From Serilophus lunatus (taxonomy: Eukaryota > Chordata > Aves > Passeriformes > Eurylaimidae): 64,000 nucleotides of DNA. Positions within the stretch are counted from its first letter, which is position 1. Each line of letters begins with the position of its first letter. The stretch lies in contig VXBA01010948.1 of the NCBI GenBank assembly GCA_013399895.1, positions 437,483 through 501,482 on the forward strand. The letters run 5' to 3'. The translations under genes and the position numbers were made by a program. This document shows, one piece after another, positions 50,070 through 63,057 of the stretch. Below the pieces are notes generated by a model that saw only the letters and a list, made by a program, of their open reading frames with translations, was not told the origin of the DNA and made no database searches.

Positions 50070-50684
50070 AAAAAATTCAAAGTTCTACAGCTTAAAGGTG
50101 TTTTTTGTTTGTTTGCTTTTTTAAATCACAGCTTTTGGAAAAGCTTCAGAAATAACCATATTTTAGGTCAATGCATTTGTATATTTAAATATCTTGTCGA
50201 AATGTTGTCTGCAGTTATTGTGTAGCTTACTGCTTCAATAGTCTGCTAAGATCACCATCAGAAACAGTTTTCCTCTGGCATCAATACATGGAATTCCCAA
50301 TATAGAATAGCAACTGCCTGGAAAAAAAAGTCTCATTGTCCATAGTGTATTTTAATATTCAATTTTAAAACAGTTTTTAGGATTGGGTTTTTTCATATAT
50401 TTGTTTTTGGTGTTTGCAGGGTTTAGTATATTGAAGCCCTGGAGATAAAAATCCTGCTCGGGCTGGAAAACTGTCAAAGATATCTTCAGCCATTTTGAGT
50501 CCAAAAGTTCTCCTTGGCTGCTCCATAGACATTCATCTCTGGCTTTTCCAAGGAACCTACCAACTGGGATTAGCTTACTGCCTGCCTTTTAACGTATTAA
50601 GATGCTTGACACAATAGTGTTTCATGCTTAGACCATTTTTCTATGAAGGATTTGAAGGTATTTTATAGCAGTTGCCCTCTCAGA
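50070..50684. other. Non-coding stretch, no feature recognised
   Basis: AT-rich unique sequence. Confidence 0.5.
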
Positions 50685-50800
50685 GATGAAGCCCATCTGG
50701 CCTCTCATCCTATCTCCAATAGCGGTATGAACTAATACTTCATAGGAACACATGAGTAACACAGAGAATTTACAAGAAACAAACACTCCCTCATCTATGA
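50685..50800. mobile_element. Ancient LINE (CR1/L3-like) remnant
   Basis: GATGAAGCCCATCTGGCC, then TCTCATCCTATCTCCAATAGCGGT and ACTTCATAGGAACACATGAGTAAC resemble an old amniote LINE 3' region (CCCATCTGGCCTAGTATCCTGTCTCCAACAGTGGCC, then GATGCTTCAGAGGAAG). The family is recalled from other bird and reptile sequence and the match is diverged. Confidence 0.45.
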
Positions 50801-53800
50801 CTCTATGGTCTCAGATGTAGCCAGTAAAGACTAAATGAACTTCTGTGTGTAAGGGTTCACTTTATCTCCCTCTAAGGATGCCCTAAATGACTACAGTTTA
50901 TATGCATGATCTATCTTCTTTTTAACTTCCTGGTCCGTTTCAAACAACTTTGACAGAAGTGTGGAGTTTCCACAAGTTTTGTGAAAGTTAGTGATCAGAG
51001 AGTAGAGTTAAGAAAAGACTGTAACATAGCTTTAACTTCATATGAAAACAAAAAAACCTTCATGGGAAAGTTTTTCATTAATGACAGTAAAGCTGGAACC
51101 ATATAAAACTATTTTATGAGACACCAAGGAATTCAACTCTCTATCAAGGTTTCTATTCCATGGTGACTGTCCATTGCCTAATAAGGTACAGCTGTCATTG
51201 CTTTTTCTGCAGCAATTCCAGCATCACTAAGGACTCTTCTGCATGTGGCTTCTCAGATACATAAGGGTTTGGCATATCTCAGAAAGTGAACTAATCATGA
51301 GAGGAAAAGCCACGATAGAAACCAAGCTTCAGTAGTTCTGCTAGTTTTGTGATAATTAGCACAATTCTGTAGTGTTGAAACTCACTAAATCCTCATTTTT
51401 TAAAATTCTATTAATTTTTAGTGTACATATTCATGCACGTGTTACAGCTGATGAAAGCTACAGTTCTTTACGTGCAAGAGATTCACTTTTTTCCTGAATC
51501 AAATTAGATTTGGCAACATTTAAATTTAGAAAACATCCCAGCTTTTTTCTTAGAAAGCAGTGTGAAGTGGAGCTCCTTGTGCTCATAAGAGAGCTCTCTA
51601 AAATTGACTGAACACAGTGGAAATGTTCCAGACAATTCAGAAACAGCTTATTCTTCCTGCCCCTATTTTTGCTGATACTCTTATTTGGACCTGATAGCAC
51701 ATGCTGTAAACAAGAAAAGCTTTATAAATACTACTAACTCTGCACAGGAACTCTTATCTTTACAAGCACAAGACTTCTTTATTCTAGCTCCAGTTTTAAG
51801 GAATAGTAATTCAAACATGGGGCAAGGAGGGAAACAGAAGCATAAGGATGTCCATCAACCTGGCAAACAATCATGAATCAAGCTAGTCCAAGACCTCTGG
51901 TGAGAACCAAAACTTCTATACACCAAGTGAGAAGCTCTAATTACTAATGTCATTCTCTCTAGCTACCTTCCATTGCCAGTTCTGTGGATACTAAAAACCT
52001 AACCTCAACAAAACTAACTTCATTTATATTGCTCCTGAAGATTAAATTATTCCCCAAAAACAGGTAGGCTTTCTCCTGAAGGATTGGTTCCCCCATTCTA
52101 ATACTAGTATCATGACTACTTACCAAGTTACTTGTTTTGAGTGGACTATTCTAGTACCTGGATTCAACTTCCAGTCATGCTTAGTATCAATTAAATATTT
52201 CCAGATGCCTGAACAGAGAGTCTAAAAGAGTACCCATGCAATTAATGAGTGCCATGCACTCTTGTCAGTGCATGTGAAAATGGGTCAGCAGCATTTTAAA
52301 ATGTGCACATGTAAAAGATGATGTCTCAATATGCCTTCCAGTTCTCCTTTTCTCAGCCTATAAAATGCACCACTGAGATAAAGCCTGTGTTGAGTAGTAT
52401 CTGTTTCTAACATATTGCAGACCACGTCACCTTTGTCTTTGAAAGCTTTTGGTGCATTTCTGGACCGTGCTCTCCCACCATCCCTTTGACTTCTTCCAGT
52501 CTTCTCACCTAAGTATTCTTCTTAGTCTGTTTAATCTGTTTCATGCCTTCCCTTCTGAATTTCCACTTAACTTCAAACCATGCTTTCAGTCACACTGTAC
52601 TGATAATTTCATTAAATTACATATGAAAACAAGCGATAAGTACCATCCTAAGACACAGCTCAAGTTGCTCTCTTGAACAATTAGCTATGATAGATCTTTA
52701 ACTATGCTAATAGATTTCATTTTACTCACTACATCTACTGTGTCTTAAGACCACACCTAAACACACTACAGCACTAATGGTTAACCAGTGTAACTGGCTC
52801 AGTTCTGTGTTTAAGCCTTGGCAAGCCAGATATTTTTAAATGTTATTCCTACACAATTCCCAGAAGCCAGAGCCAGAGCCTGTGTAATAGTATGTGTCAT
52901 TCAGAGCACCCTCCATTCCTCTCCATAGCCCAAGCAATTTTCTTCAGCCTCTCTCAGAAGAGAGCACTCAAAATGAACTCTTAGAGAATAAAAGTTAATA
53001 AGCAGTACGGATGACCAAGATTCACTAGATCTGTGGGAAGCCAACTTCTCAGCAGAAAAAAACAACTCTTCTCCAAAAATACTTCATAGAGCACATGTTC
53101 TTTTATTACAGCAACAACATGATGTGGCACAAACTCTTTCACCTTATTTTGGATGAAGTGCCTACACTTAGTTTCTCTCACAAAGATTGGCTGTTCCTTT
53201 TATGGACTGTGGAGTTGGATAAAGGAAACGGTGACTGCAAAAGGATTTGTAGACTAATCAGCAAGGCCCAACTTCTACTACAAATGGACACAACCATGTT
53301 CTCTAGGGAAGAGCGACTAGGTACAGTTTGGGGCAATTAAAGGCAAAGAGGAACCTCTGCATTGCTCTGACTTTTCATACAGATATAGTCACTCTCCCGG
53401 AATAAAACTGACATGCCAACTCAGAAGAGTGACTTTAGAGTACTTGAGAAGGTACTCAGTAATTGATCCTCCTAGTGATGCCCTCATGTCATGTGTAAAC
53501 AACCAGACATTCTGCAAAAGGAAGTTCCAGCTCTGACAGATTCTAACACCCAATACACCAGATTCCAGGAGTATCAATGACATTATGTACTGCAGAATTT
53601 TCCTCAGCATATTGTCCCATCAATGATTTACAGGTGTATTTTTTCAGAATTAGTGCAACTAATTCTTCCCTTGGATCAAGTGTTCATGACAGTTTTTGTA
53701 ATTCTGGCAGGTAAAAACCCTCTACTCCAAGAACATGGCATAAGCCACCTGGATTGTTACAGTAGCGGCACCCTTTATTTCAATGCAGCTTGCAGTACTA

Positions 53801-55869
53801 TAAGCTAGCCATTTAAGGCAAAATCTAAACTCCTTTAATAACATTTACAAAAATGAAATAAAATTTGCTGTATTATGAAATACACTCTGAAGGTTGTTAT
53901 AGTTCTGAGGATAGACTTTTTCCAACACAATAAACCAATAAAAACCCAATGGTCTCAATCCACTGAAATTTTAATGGAACTTGTAAACAAGTGAAAACCA
54001 TATTCCCAGTCAAGTCACATCGCTTTTTGAAGCCAAGAAGAAAAATCAGAAGAAATGCAAAAGAAAAAGAGGGGAAAGAAATGCCTCTGAAGCAATGCCT
54101 TCAAGAACCATGAATTTCTATTCTTACTGATGAGGACAGGATGATCTGATGGAGACATGATACCCATGATAACATCTTTCAGAGGATTTAGAGGAAAGGG
54201 CTAAATATGTAAAATTGATAGTGAGAACCACCAGACCCTGTCAGAAGCAGATCTGTGGTCTGAATCATCCAAAAGGTTAGTGAAGCTAATGAGACTCTTG
54301 ACAAGCCTCACTTCTCGGATGGGTATCATTTTGTATTGCTATTTTCAAATTTAAAACCACTCTTCAGCCAGCACATATTAAAACATACAATTTCAAAGTG
54401 CCATATAAAAGACCCTGCACCACTAAATCAGGTATCCACAACTGAACATTGTATAACTCAGGTGTTACACTGTGGTTGAGTTGTTGGAAATGCCTCAGAG
54501 CCAAGTGAGAGGACACATTCAACCCCCAAGTAGTCTTCTTGCTTACTCACGGCCAATATTTTGTTGTGATATACTTAATCGTGAAAGTCCGAAATGCTGA
54601 AGTCAATCCACAGAGTCCACTTTATAAATTGTTCATCTTTGAGAAAAGATTATTACTTTCCATAAAGGCTTCTGTCAAGGGGCAGAAAACTGAAATTTTA
54701 ACTGTCTTGCTAGTGATTTTCTTCACAATTAAAAAAAAAAAACACAAATCCACACACAAAAAATCCCCAAACTAAGATATAACAGACCCCACCACTATTG
54801 ATCAAGCATAACATTCATTACACAGACAAAAACTATTTTTATCAACATCTCCACCCAGCTTCAACAGTGGACAAGCTCTGGAGATAAAAGCAGCAAAGTC
54901 TAACACAACAATCATGTGTCGGAGGCATTAAAAAGTGGTTGATGAGCAAGGCATCAAACTGGCCAAGGATGGCGTAAAGATGTGAAGGGTATTCAGGGCT
55001 TTTTACTTGCTTGGCCATGGAAGACAGGTGGCACAGGAGGTCAGTACAAAAGATGGCACAGCAGGCAAGGTCAGCCAGGAGAGTGGCGTACACAGCTGTG
55101 ACTGGAAAGCAGTTGCATCAGAAGTGGGGTTCTGAATACCTAGGGCGTTACAGAATGATGTGTAGGCAACTCCCTGCTGTGGGAGTGGGCAGCGAGTGGT
55201 CAACTGTGCTCTCTGCACAGAAAAATGTGCAGGAAAAAAAGGGGAACATCTATTTTAGCTACATGCCTGGAATACAGATGAGCCACTCACACTGAGGAAG
55301 AGTTAAGGTGCAGAATGGCATGGCAGGTCATCAGGCTGGTAGTCTTGGAAAGAGCTGACCTAGCAGTGTTAACTACAACTGTGAAAGGTTGCAAAACCAG
55401 GTCAGTCCCATCCAGAAGCTAAAAAGAAAAGCATCACCCAGGGATGGGGAAGAGAGAATGAATTTATTAAGTAATGGCTGGGCAAAAAACATCAGCATGT
55501 TTCCAGATAAAATGATTTCCATGTGAAGTGCAGTGTCAACAGCAGGAATATAAATACAAGAGCACTTTTTTCCAAGAAAAAAAGCTGAAAAAGTCAAGGA
55601 AGAAAATGCATCAAGTGTGGCAAAGTTTGAAGAGACTCATCACTAGTGGTAAAATTCCAGCAGAGTAATTTTTCTGAAAGGCATTTCCTTCTTCCTTTAG
55701 CAATAGGTAAGCTTTCCCTTTTATCTTGATTCAGATTGCACGGCTATGAAACCACCTAACAGTCAGTTAAGCAATATAAAAATTTTCTAACCAAACCAAA
55801 ACATTGTTATCAAAGCACCTCAATATGAATCTACACATAGCCAATTATTTGTGTCCTGTTCTCTTCTAG
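50801..55869. other. Non-coding stretch, no gene recognised
   Basis: Unique DNA. A TATAAAA followed by a GATAAAGCCTGTG motif at 52,359-52,390 has an LTR-promoter flavour but no boundaries. An A-rich run sits at 54,731-54,767. Open frames are short and domain-free. Confidence 0.5.
54731..54767 (+). repeat. A-rich low-complexity run
   Basis: Twelve A residues followed by CACA/CAAAAAA units. Confidence 0.8.
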
Positions 55870-55946
55870 TTAGAAGATGAGTCTTTTGGCAATATATTTC
55901 CTAGCCCTTACCATCATCTTCTTGCCTTTTGCCCAAGTGAAGGAAG
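55870..55946 (+). CDS. Candidate signal-peptide exon of an unidentified small secreted protein
   Basis: A strong 3' splice site (TGTCCTGTTCTCTTCTAG, ending 55,869) is followed by seven bases and an ATG at 55,877 with A at -3. The frame opens with MSLLAIYFLALT and continues hydrophobic to LPFAQ, a textbook signal peptide: short N-region, core of about 15 apolar residues, small-polar end suited to cleavage. After Val-Lys-Glu comes GAAG|GTGAGG, a good donor at 55,946/55,947, in phase 1, the phase usual after signal-peptide exons. If not spliced, the frame runs 56 codons to TGA at 56,045-56,047 and is Lys/Gln/Thr-rich with no cysteine. A second, near-identical donor (CAGAAG|GTGAGG) lies at 56,126/56,127. 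Downstream exons were not found, and I do not recognise the protein. It may be a real gene fragment, a pseudogene or chance. Confidence 0.35.
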
Positions 55947-56047
55947 GTGAGGCATCAAAAACCCAACAGATCCAGAAGATTTTTACTGACAGTAAAATAA
56001 CTGAGATGGATAAGCGAGTCAGGGCGGGAATTTACAGCAAAGGTTGA

Positions 56048-58181
56048 GGGAATGGAGAAATTGAGGGAGACCAGAAGAGAGACTTAGGAAAGAAGAATCC
56101 AGTTGCTGACCTTCAGGATACAGAAGGTGAGGACAGTCAACACCTACTTTCACTGATTGTCACAACAAGTTTGTTCTCAATCATTTTTATGATACAAGGA
56201 AAAAAATTATTTTGTGCAAATAAATTTTTCATATTTGGGGTCAAGTTTGATATGAGAGGAGAGCTCAAGCTCCTTCATCTACTCCTCTGAACTTTCTTCT
56301 ACCTCTCCATCACCACTTGCAGCATAAGCAAGGCAATCCCTTTCATATCCTTGAAAGTTTCATCTTCACTGAACATTATCAGTAGTCCCCAGAGTTCTAA
56401 TTTATACCCTGTTAAAGTACTATGGGGGAATTAAATTAGCAGATGCCAAGCCAATTGCCCAGGGAATTTTAGCAAAGTAGTCTTTGAAATTTACTAAGAG
56501 CAGAACATGTATTCACTGCAAAAATAGAATGATGTGGGTTTCTCTAATAACTGTGGCAGGTTCACAATTTTATACATTCTATTCTAATCTAGAAGCAGCA
56601 TAGACCCCTGAATATATATGGAGTATTTGTATTAGCCTTATGAGTGAAAACTGAGAAAAATACACATTCTAAAGCCAGCCATACACCTATATACCTCCTC
56701 AGTTCAGAAAATCCCTAAGAGACGAATATCTAATAACTATATTCTTTTGGGGGATTTAGGAGAAAGATTTTATTATTGTTCTTTGATTTTAAATAAAGGC
56801 TTTTGGTATACCTTTGATCTCTTCTCATATCCAAAAGGGAAACAATTATTTACTTTTCTTCTGCTTTTTATGAAACCAGCATGCAACGCATGCTTTTGAC
56901 TCCATAGGAAGTCAAATTAATAGAGCCCTGGAATTTACAGGAACCAATTTTAAGCACTATCAGAGGCAGACAGATGAAGAATGCTGTAGCAAATCAGAAA
57001 ATGGAGGTTTCCAAGTTTCCTACATTTAGTTTTGAATGGTTTGTTATGCCAGCAAAGACCTCCTCTTCCTAAGAGTGAAACTGATTTGAGCAAGAAACAG
57101 CCTTAATCTCTCCTTCAGAGGCACATATATATGTGATAACTGTTCATAACTTGAGTAATATTTGGGTGGACAGAAGCCTTGAAATGAATTTCTGGCAAGT
57201 TTTTCTTTTCCAGAAAGTCAAAGCTAATATGAAGGATTGTATCCCAGTACTCAGTAATGTAATCAGAATTAAGCATTCCAGAAAAAGATTAAATGCTTTC
57301 CTTAAGAGGGAAAAGGAGGATCATTGCTGACACTTCTGAAAAACCTCCTGACTACTGTAGTGATAGATCCAAACAGTGAAACACAGACAAATCTGTAACT
57401 GCAGCTCAAGTGTAAAGGGATGAAATCTGACAGGAGTTATGTGAATGCTAGACAGGTATAAATGCTAGGCTACCATCCCATGTACTTCTAGCAGGAGAAA
57501 TAGATGAGCCTACACTTTCTTACTTTACTTCCTCTTACAGGGAAATAAGTGTAGAACAAATTTAATATTGAAAAATCCTGCAATTACAAAGTTATGAGTG
57601 ACTCCTCCAAATTCTCATCATTAAAAAGAAATTGTGGCACAATAATTTGTCAACTGTTAGTTCAGCCTTTGAGGGCAGTCGTATTGCTTTTTCTAGGTTT
57701 TTTGCCCCTCAGATTGCAAGTATTAGAAAAAGCTTATACATCTATGTGTAAATAACATGTATGCAAATCAGGCATTAAAAAATCATGAAATATCAGGAGA
57801 TCTGAAAGAAATATTAGTAGGACTCTAATGAATATCATTATAATCTACTACGAAAAATAGAAAGCAAGGAAGATTGTTTTAGACTTGGTCCTTATAGCAT
57901 GCATAAGTTATAACAAGCTCTCCATGAGCACAGACTAGATAACAATGTGCAATTTGTGGAAAAAATGAGTCCACCAGCCCAGAAATGCACTCTCACTATA
58001 TCCCAACCCCATCTCCAACTGCTCTGTCCCCATTGTTCTCACTGATAAAGAAACTCATGATGAGCAAAAGACTCCTTTAGATACCAAAGTCCTTGAACTG
58101 GGTGAGGAACAGTCACCCTCCATCCTACACCACATGTCCAGACAAGCAGCCAAGGGCTGAGTAAGCATAGAACAGGGATGG
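56048..58181. other. Non-coding stretch, no feature recognised
   Basis: AT-rich. No cysteine-rich or otherwise recognisable second exon for the candidate at 55,870 was seen here. Confidence 0.5.
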
Positions 58182-58997
58182 TGTGATGGACTGCAATATC
58201 ATTAATGTCTTAAACACTGTATAACAGAATGCCTTTTTGTTAAGGAAGCAACTGCCGGTCTGCAAACACCAAAGCACTCTCCTTCCCCAGTATGCTTCCT
58301 GACTAGAATTTGGACTGTGATTGGGAACTTGAGATAAGACTGTCTGATCACCTCAGGTCTGAGAAGAATTACCATGCTGCTCAGGAAAGAAGAACACATC
58401 TGTGTCATTGCCCTAGCTGAGCTCAGTGGATGGCCAGGGAGAAGGGTTTTGGGGGGGTGATAGTGAAATCTCTCTACACTGAACAGGGCAAACCGTTCAC
58501 TCTGGGACAACCATGTACACATGAGACGTTCACGTGAGAGGCAGCTGAGAAGAGGTTACAAACCAAAGACCCCCAAAGCACCTCCCAGACTCATTCCTGA
58601 GGCCTTCCACCACCAGACCACTGCCTGTGATCCAAATGAAGCAACTAATTCAGAGCCTGTTGCAAGAGACTAAAAAACTTAGGAACCCCTGCTGCCACCA
58701 AGGGAGGTGCCTGGCACTTCCTGAACTTATAGTAATCATTTGGACTCTGTTTTCATGAAACCCACCTCACCAAGACGACCAGAATAAGAGGACCCCATGG
58801 GACCCCATAGAGGGGCGATACTTTTTTTATTATTCTCTCCTTGTCACTTTCTTCCTTCCTCTCCCCTATCCCACTTTTCCTATTTCTTTCTCTGCCTCAT
58901 CTTGACTGTTAAATAAAATCCATACTGTTGACTTTGGCATATAGTCTAGTTTGCACCTTAATTTGGGAAGAGGCATTTTAATAATCAAATCATAACA
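58182..58997 (+). mobile_element. Candidate unclassified LTR
   Basis: The right end has the layout of an avian LTR: a tandem GACCCCAT pair (58,792-58,808), a T run, a long pyrimidine tract (58,830-58,890), an AATAAA signal (58,912-58,917) and, some 80 bases later, an AATCAAATCATAACA end. A TGTGATGG start at 58,182 would pair loosely with that end (TGTTATG on the other strand). The flanking five bases are GATGG and CATGC, only three of five equal, so the duplication is doubtful. There is no coding content. The right end is better supported than the left. Confidence 0.42.
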
Positions 58998-61900
58998 CAT
59001 GCATGCAGAGAAAACCCTGAGAAAGTCTGCAGAGCGTTCCAGACTGCAATACTGAATAGCCAAAGTGCTACCAGCACAGTTAACAGTGAGGATGGTTATG
59101 TCTTAGAAGCTCAGTGGTGACAACTACAGTTCTCAATGAGATATAACATTGCCTCAAAAATGCACACCCTAGCATGTACCACACCATTGATTCATTATCT
59201 AGAACTATAATATGTATTTCCAGATAGCACTTTGAACTTGCATCAGCAAGATCAATAGTGCTGCCTTTTATAGATCTGAACTCTCCAGCCTCGCAGTTGC
59301 TACTTCAGCATATATAAAAAACTAGCAGGATATAAAGGACTCAGGTTCCGCTCAATGTGTTAAGACACTAGGAAAAATCAAGCATGTGGGTCTTTGACTC
59401 CAATTACTTCAAAGGTTAAGATGGAAACTGAACAAGTTACCTGCCATCACATCTTATGAGCAGTATGAAAATTTACTGTAAAGCATTAAATAGTCCACTT
59501 TATTTCTTAACAGTCCTAATGCCAAACACAAACACAGCCTGCAACAAAGTTAACACTATTACCAGTAGATCTGCTGACTTTCTGGAGTGACCTTAAGTTA
59601 CTCAACAGCTGATGATTTTTCCTTATCTAACATTAAATTGGGATTTGTACTTGCCAAATACATAAGCTTCGAAGGAACAGAATATTGTTTTGGTAGAGAC
59701 TGCTGACTCCATCCTCAGCTCTCGGCTCTCTGGCTGCCACTGCCTATTCAGAAAGTGGTCATTCCTATCTCTGCATCCAAGAAGTTCTATGGCTTGTGAA
59801 AAGGAGGTTTACTTCCAGCTAGAAAATCTATTTAATAGACAGTCTCTACCATGCACTGAGGCTGTAAGTGGAATAACTCAAAAGTCAGTTCCCACTGAGA
59901 AATCATTTTCACTCTTCAAAAAACAAAAAACATTTCTTCCTCAGTAAACTTAACCTTATTTAAAGTGTAATTTCTAGGAGCTGCACACTAGCAATACCAG
60001 ACAAAGAAAGGACTGTCAACGAAGGTAAATTTTTTAAACAGCCTGGCAATACCCCAGAGTGGTCTGGGGGGACCATTCACATCACTCTCAAGAGCAGCAT
60101 GGTTTAGACCAAATCAGGTCTGGCTCCCACACAGTTTCCCACCACTAGCCCAGACAGTTTTAGCACTCCCAACATATCACTGACCCCGTGTGCCCACAGC
60201 AGTTACCCTCGGTTTCACACTATGAAAAGTACTCTGGTGATCACCATATTTCACAAGATTTGAATGGGGAAAAAAATGCACACAGAGCAATGACTATGTT
60301 GTAAGAGTACGGTGGGTGTAAGAGGAGATCCCAAGCCGAGTGCTGGGTAGTGCAGAACAACTCTCAGCATAGAGATGGGCACACGGAGAAGGCTAAGTAA
60401 GTCACTCCCTGCCACATCCCTGGCTCTCGCTCAGTACTCTAGACACAGTCTAATAAGCCCACCCCACATTTGCAGGTGGCAAGATAATTCATAAAGTTTT
60501 GGTTCACTTCAAAACCCTTTGGGAGCCTGTAGGTGTGATGGTAAAAACAGAACTAGGATGATATTTAAAGAGAAACAGAAATTGGACCATTACTGCTTGT
60601 ATTGGAAAAGAGCAGAATACAGGCAAGTCACGTAGGCATGAATGCCGTTTCCTCCTTGACGCATTTGATTCATAATTTTATTACAACTAGAAAGTCATTT
60701 TTGCAAGAATTCAGAAAAATTCTCCTCAAAAACCAAATTCCATGGGAATCTCAAGTACATTTCTCCATCACTCAGAATGTCACCACAAACTCACAGTGAT
60801 CACCTTCTGGATAATTAAAGTCAACAATCAGCAAAAATAGGAGTTTCATTTTTATGTTAGCTGCCTTTGGGGCTGCATATGACTCCAACTGAGATCATCT
60901 TCTCAAATGCGTACTCTTGTCCGATAGGCATCAAATCTCAGAAGACCTCAAGCAATGGGGATGTTCCAGCATCTGTATATGTGCAACTGACCTTATATGG
61001 ATGGTGTTCTGGAATATACATAACTAATTTGTGTATTTTGTCCATCTTTGAGACAGTAAGTTATATAAGCAGGAGTTTTGATCATTCAGGCAAGCAGCTA
61101 GGAAGAACAGACCTCAACTGCTCTCTTTTTAAAATGTGTACTTGTAAATTAAGAAGCATTTCAAGATTAGGCATCTGTCCAATTCTTTTTATCATTTACA
61201 GTATTATGCTAATGAAGATGCTGTTTCTTTAATTATCATTTGAAGAAAAAATTGCATTCAGCCCCTTGATCTTCCTGAAAACCATTCCCATCCTTTATTC
61301 CTCCATAGGCTTTTAATCACACTGCTTCAGCATGAAACTCCACATTTGAGAAAAACTCTCTCAAAACTGGTTCACTAAGAAAGTTTAAATTGTTTTCTCT
61401 TATTGGAGCTATATTGTCTACCACTTGGCAACTTCAGGAGGAAAAGCTATAAGACACAAACTAATACTAGTTCTTACCCTGAATGCTAACGTAGAAACCT
61501 AATATACTCTGTGTGTAAGATATTACGTTCTAGACTCTGTTAGTTGTATCTCTAGCTCTGTCTAAAGTGAGCTATAAAAGAATACTATCCCCTGACACTT
61601 CACATATAATTCAGTAAATCTTTTCCAAAAAGCACACATCATCAGCTGCTAAACTTCATTGCGCAAAATTGCCCATGTATGATGTTGATGGGCATTTGTT
61701 ATTAGTCAAATGGCTCTATCCATTTAGCTTCACTGTGGCTTTCTGGTTGTCCTGACAGAGGTTCCTGTAACAAGACCTGGCTGAGCACAACCTCAAGCCC
61801 CCCTGGATGTACAAACTCACTCCCTCTGGAAGAGGCTCTCCTGCACCTCAGAGTTCACCCCATGGCATCCCTGTAACCTTGTGCTCCTCACACACATAGA

Positions 61901-63057
61901 GCAAAGCCTGCCTGGGCACTAAGTCAAGGGCCCTGTGTCTACCTGCTCACCCTGGGTACAGCCCCATGGCACAAGAGTACTTGCCATGGCACCACAACCC
62001 TCCATCTTCCCCTGGGATGGGAGGCTGCACTGGCCCCAAGCCTAACCTACCTATGACACGCTGAACCATAGTGTCAATCAAGGACCATCATCAATTCATG
62101 TACTCTCCTCTGGATGCAGACACAGTTGTTTGTATAAAGTTGTCTTCTCTTCTGAAGAGAAGGAAAAACCTTCTTGAGTCACCTCTGGAAAAGCACTGGC
62201 TTCAGCCTTCAGCACAGGCTCAGGACACCCTCTAAATAGAGGTTCTTAGTATTTCTTGGTTTGAGTAGCAGCCACCTTTGAACAAGCTTTCTGATACTTG
62301 CTTCATTCCAGCCCTGAAACTGTTGATGCTTACCAAGTTAATGTCTCTGTAAGGTGAGCTGCACACATGATTGACAGGGAGAGAGGACAAGCAGGACTCC
62401 TTTAGGCCACTACAGAAAGATTTGTCTTAGTGCACACACTACCATAACTAAACAAAAAGTATATTACAGTGAATTTATATCCATCTAGAGCTTAACTGTA
62501 TGTTGTACTTTCATCCTACAGTGAAACAAAGATAGACTGGATTTTGTTAAATCCAAGAACCACACTGCACTAACATCTTGAAGCAAAGTATTTACAAACA
62601 AATATTCTAACATCTCATTTATCTGTTTTACCATGAAATTGGCTTATACATGATTAATTATGAAAAATAAGCACAGCATGCTTTCATGCACTTTTACTTT
62701 GAAATCAAGGTCACACTTTGTTTTGAAATTCAGAAAAACAATATGAATAATAAACATAGCAGAAGATTCTTTGTAAGTAACTTTGTTTTAGCAGGCTAAA
62801 CCAGGAGCATATGAAGTTGTTGCTATTCTGTCACAGCAGACAAATAATTTCTTAACCCTTGTTTATATGCACAATTTTATTTGACTAATCCGTTGTACTG
62901 AGAGGATGTTTGGAGTAAGCATCCTCACACTAAGCTCTTGTCCCAAAGCACCTACAAGCTTATTCCTGCTCTGTGGACTTGATTCCAGCTGGGATGCTGC
63001 ACCTTAGAAACAATTCAGTAATGGTGTGGTTATAGATTGGAAACCATTAACTTAAAG
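58998..63057. other. Non-coding stretch, no gene recognised
   Basis: Unique DNA with GC-richer patches at 60.0-60.5 kb and 61.74-62.25 kb that could be eroded repeats I cannot classify. The 121-codon frame at 60,867-61,232 has no domain features. Confidence 0.5.

Noticed and set aside
53955..53995. CCACTGAAATTTTAATGGAACTTG as a further fold-back repeat copy
   Set aside because: Only the centre is similar and no arm is recognisable, so chance is likely.
60590..60665. Possible second MIR (GGCAAGTCAC ... GTTTCCTCC)
   Set aside because: Only two short blocks agree, with wrong spacing between them.
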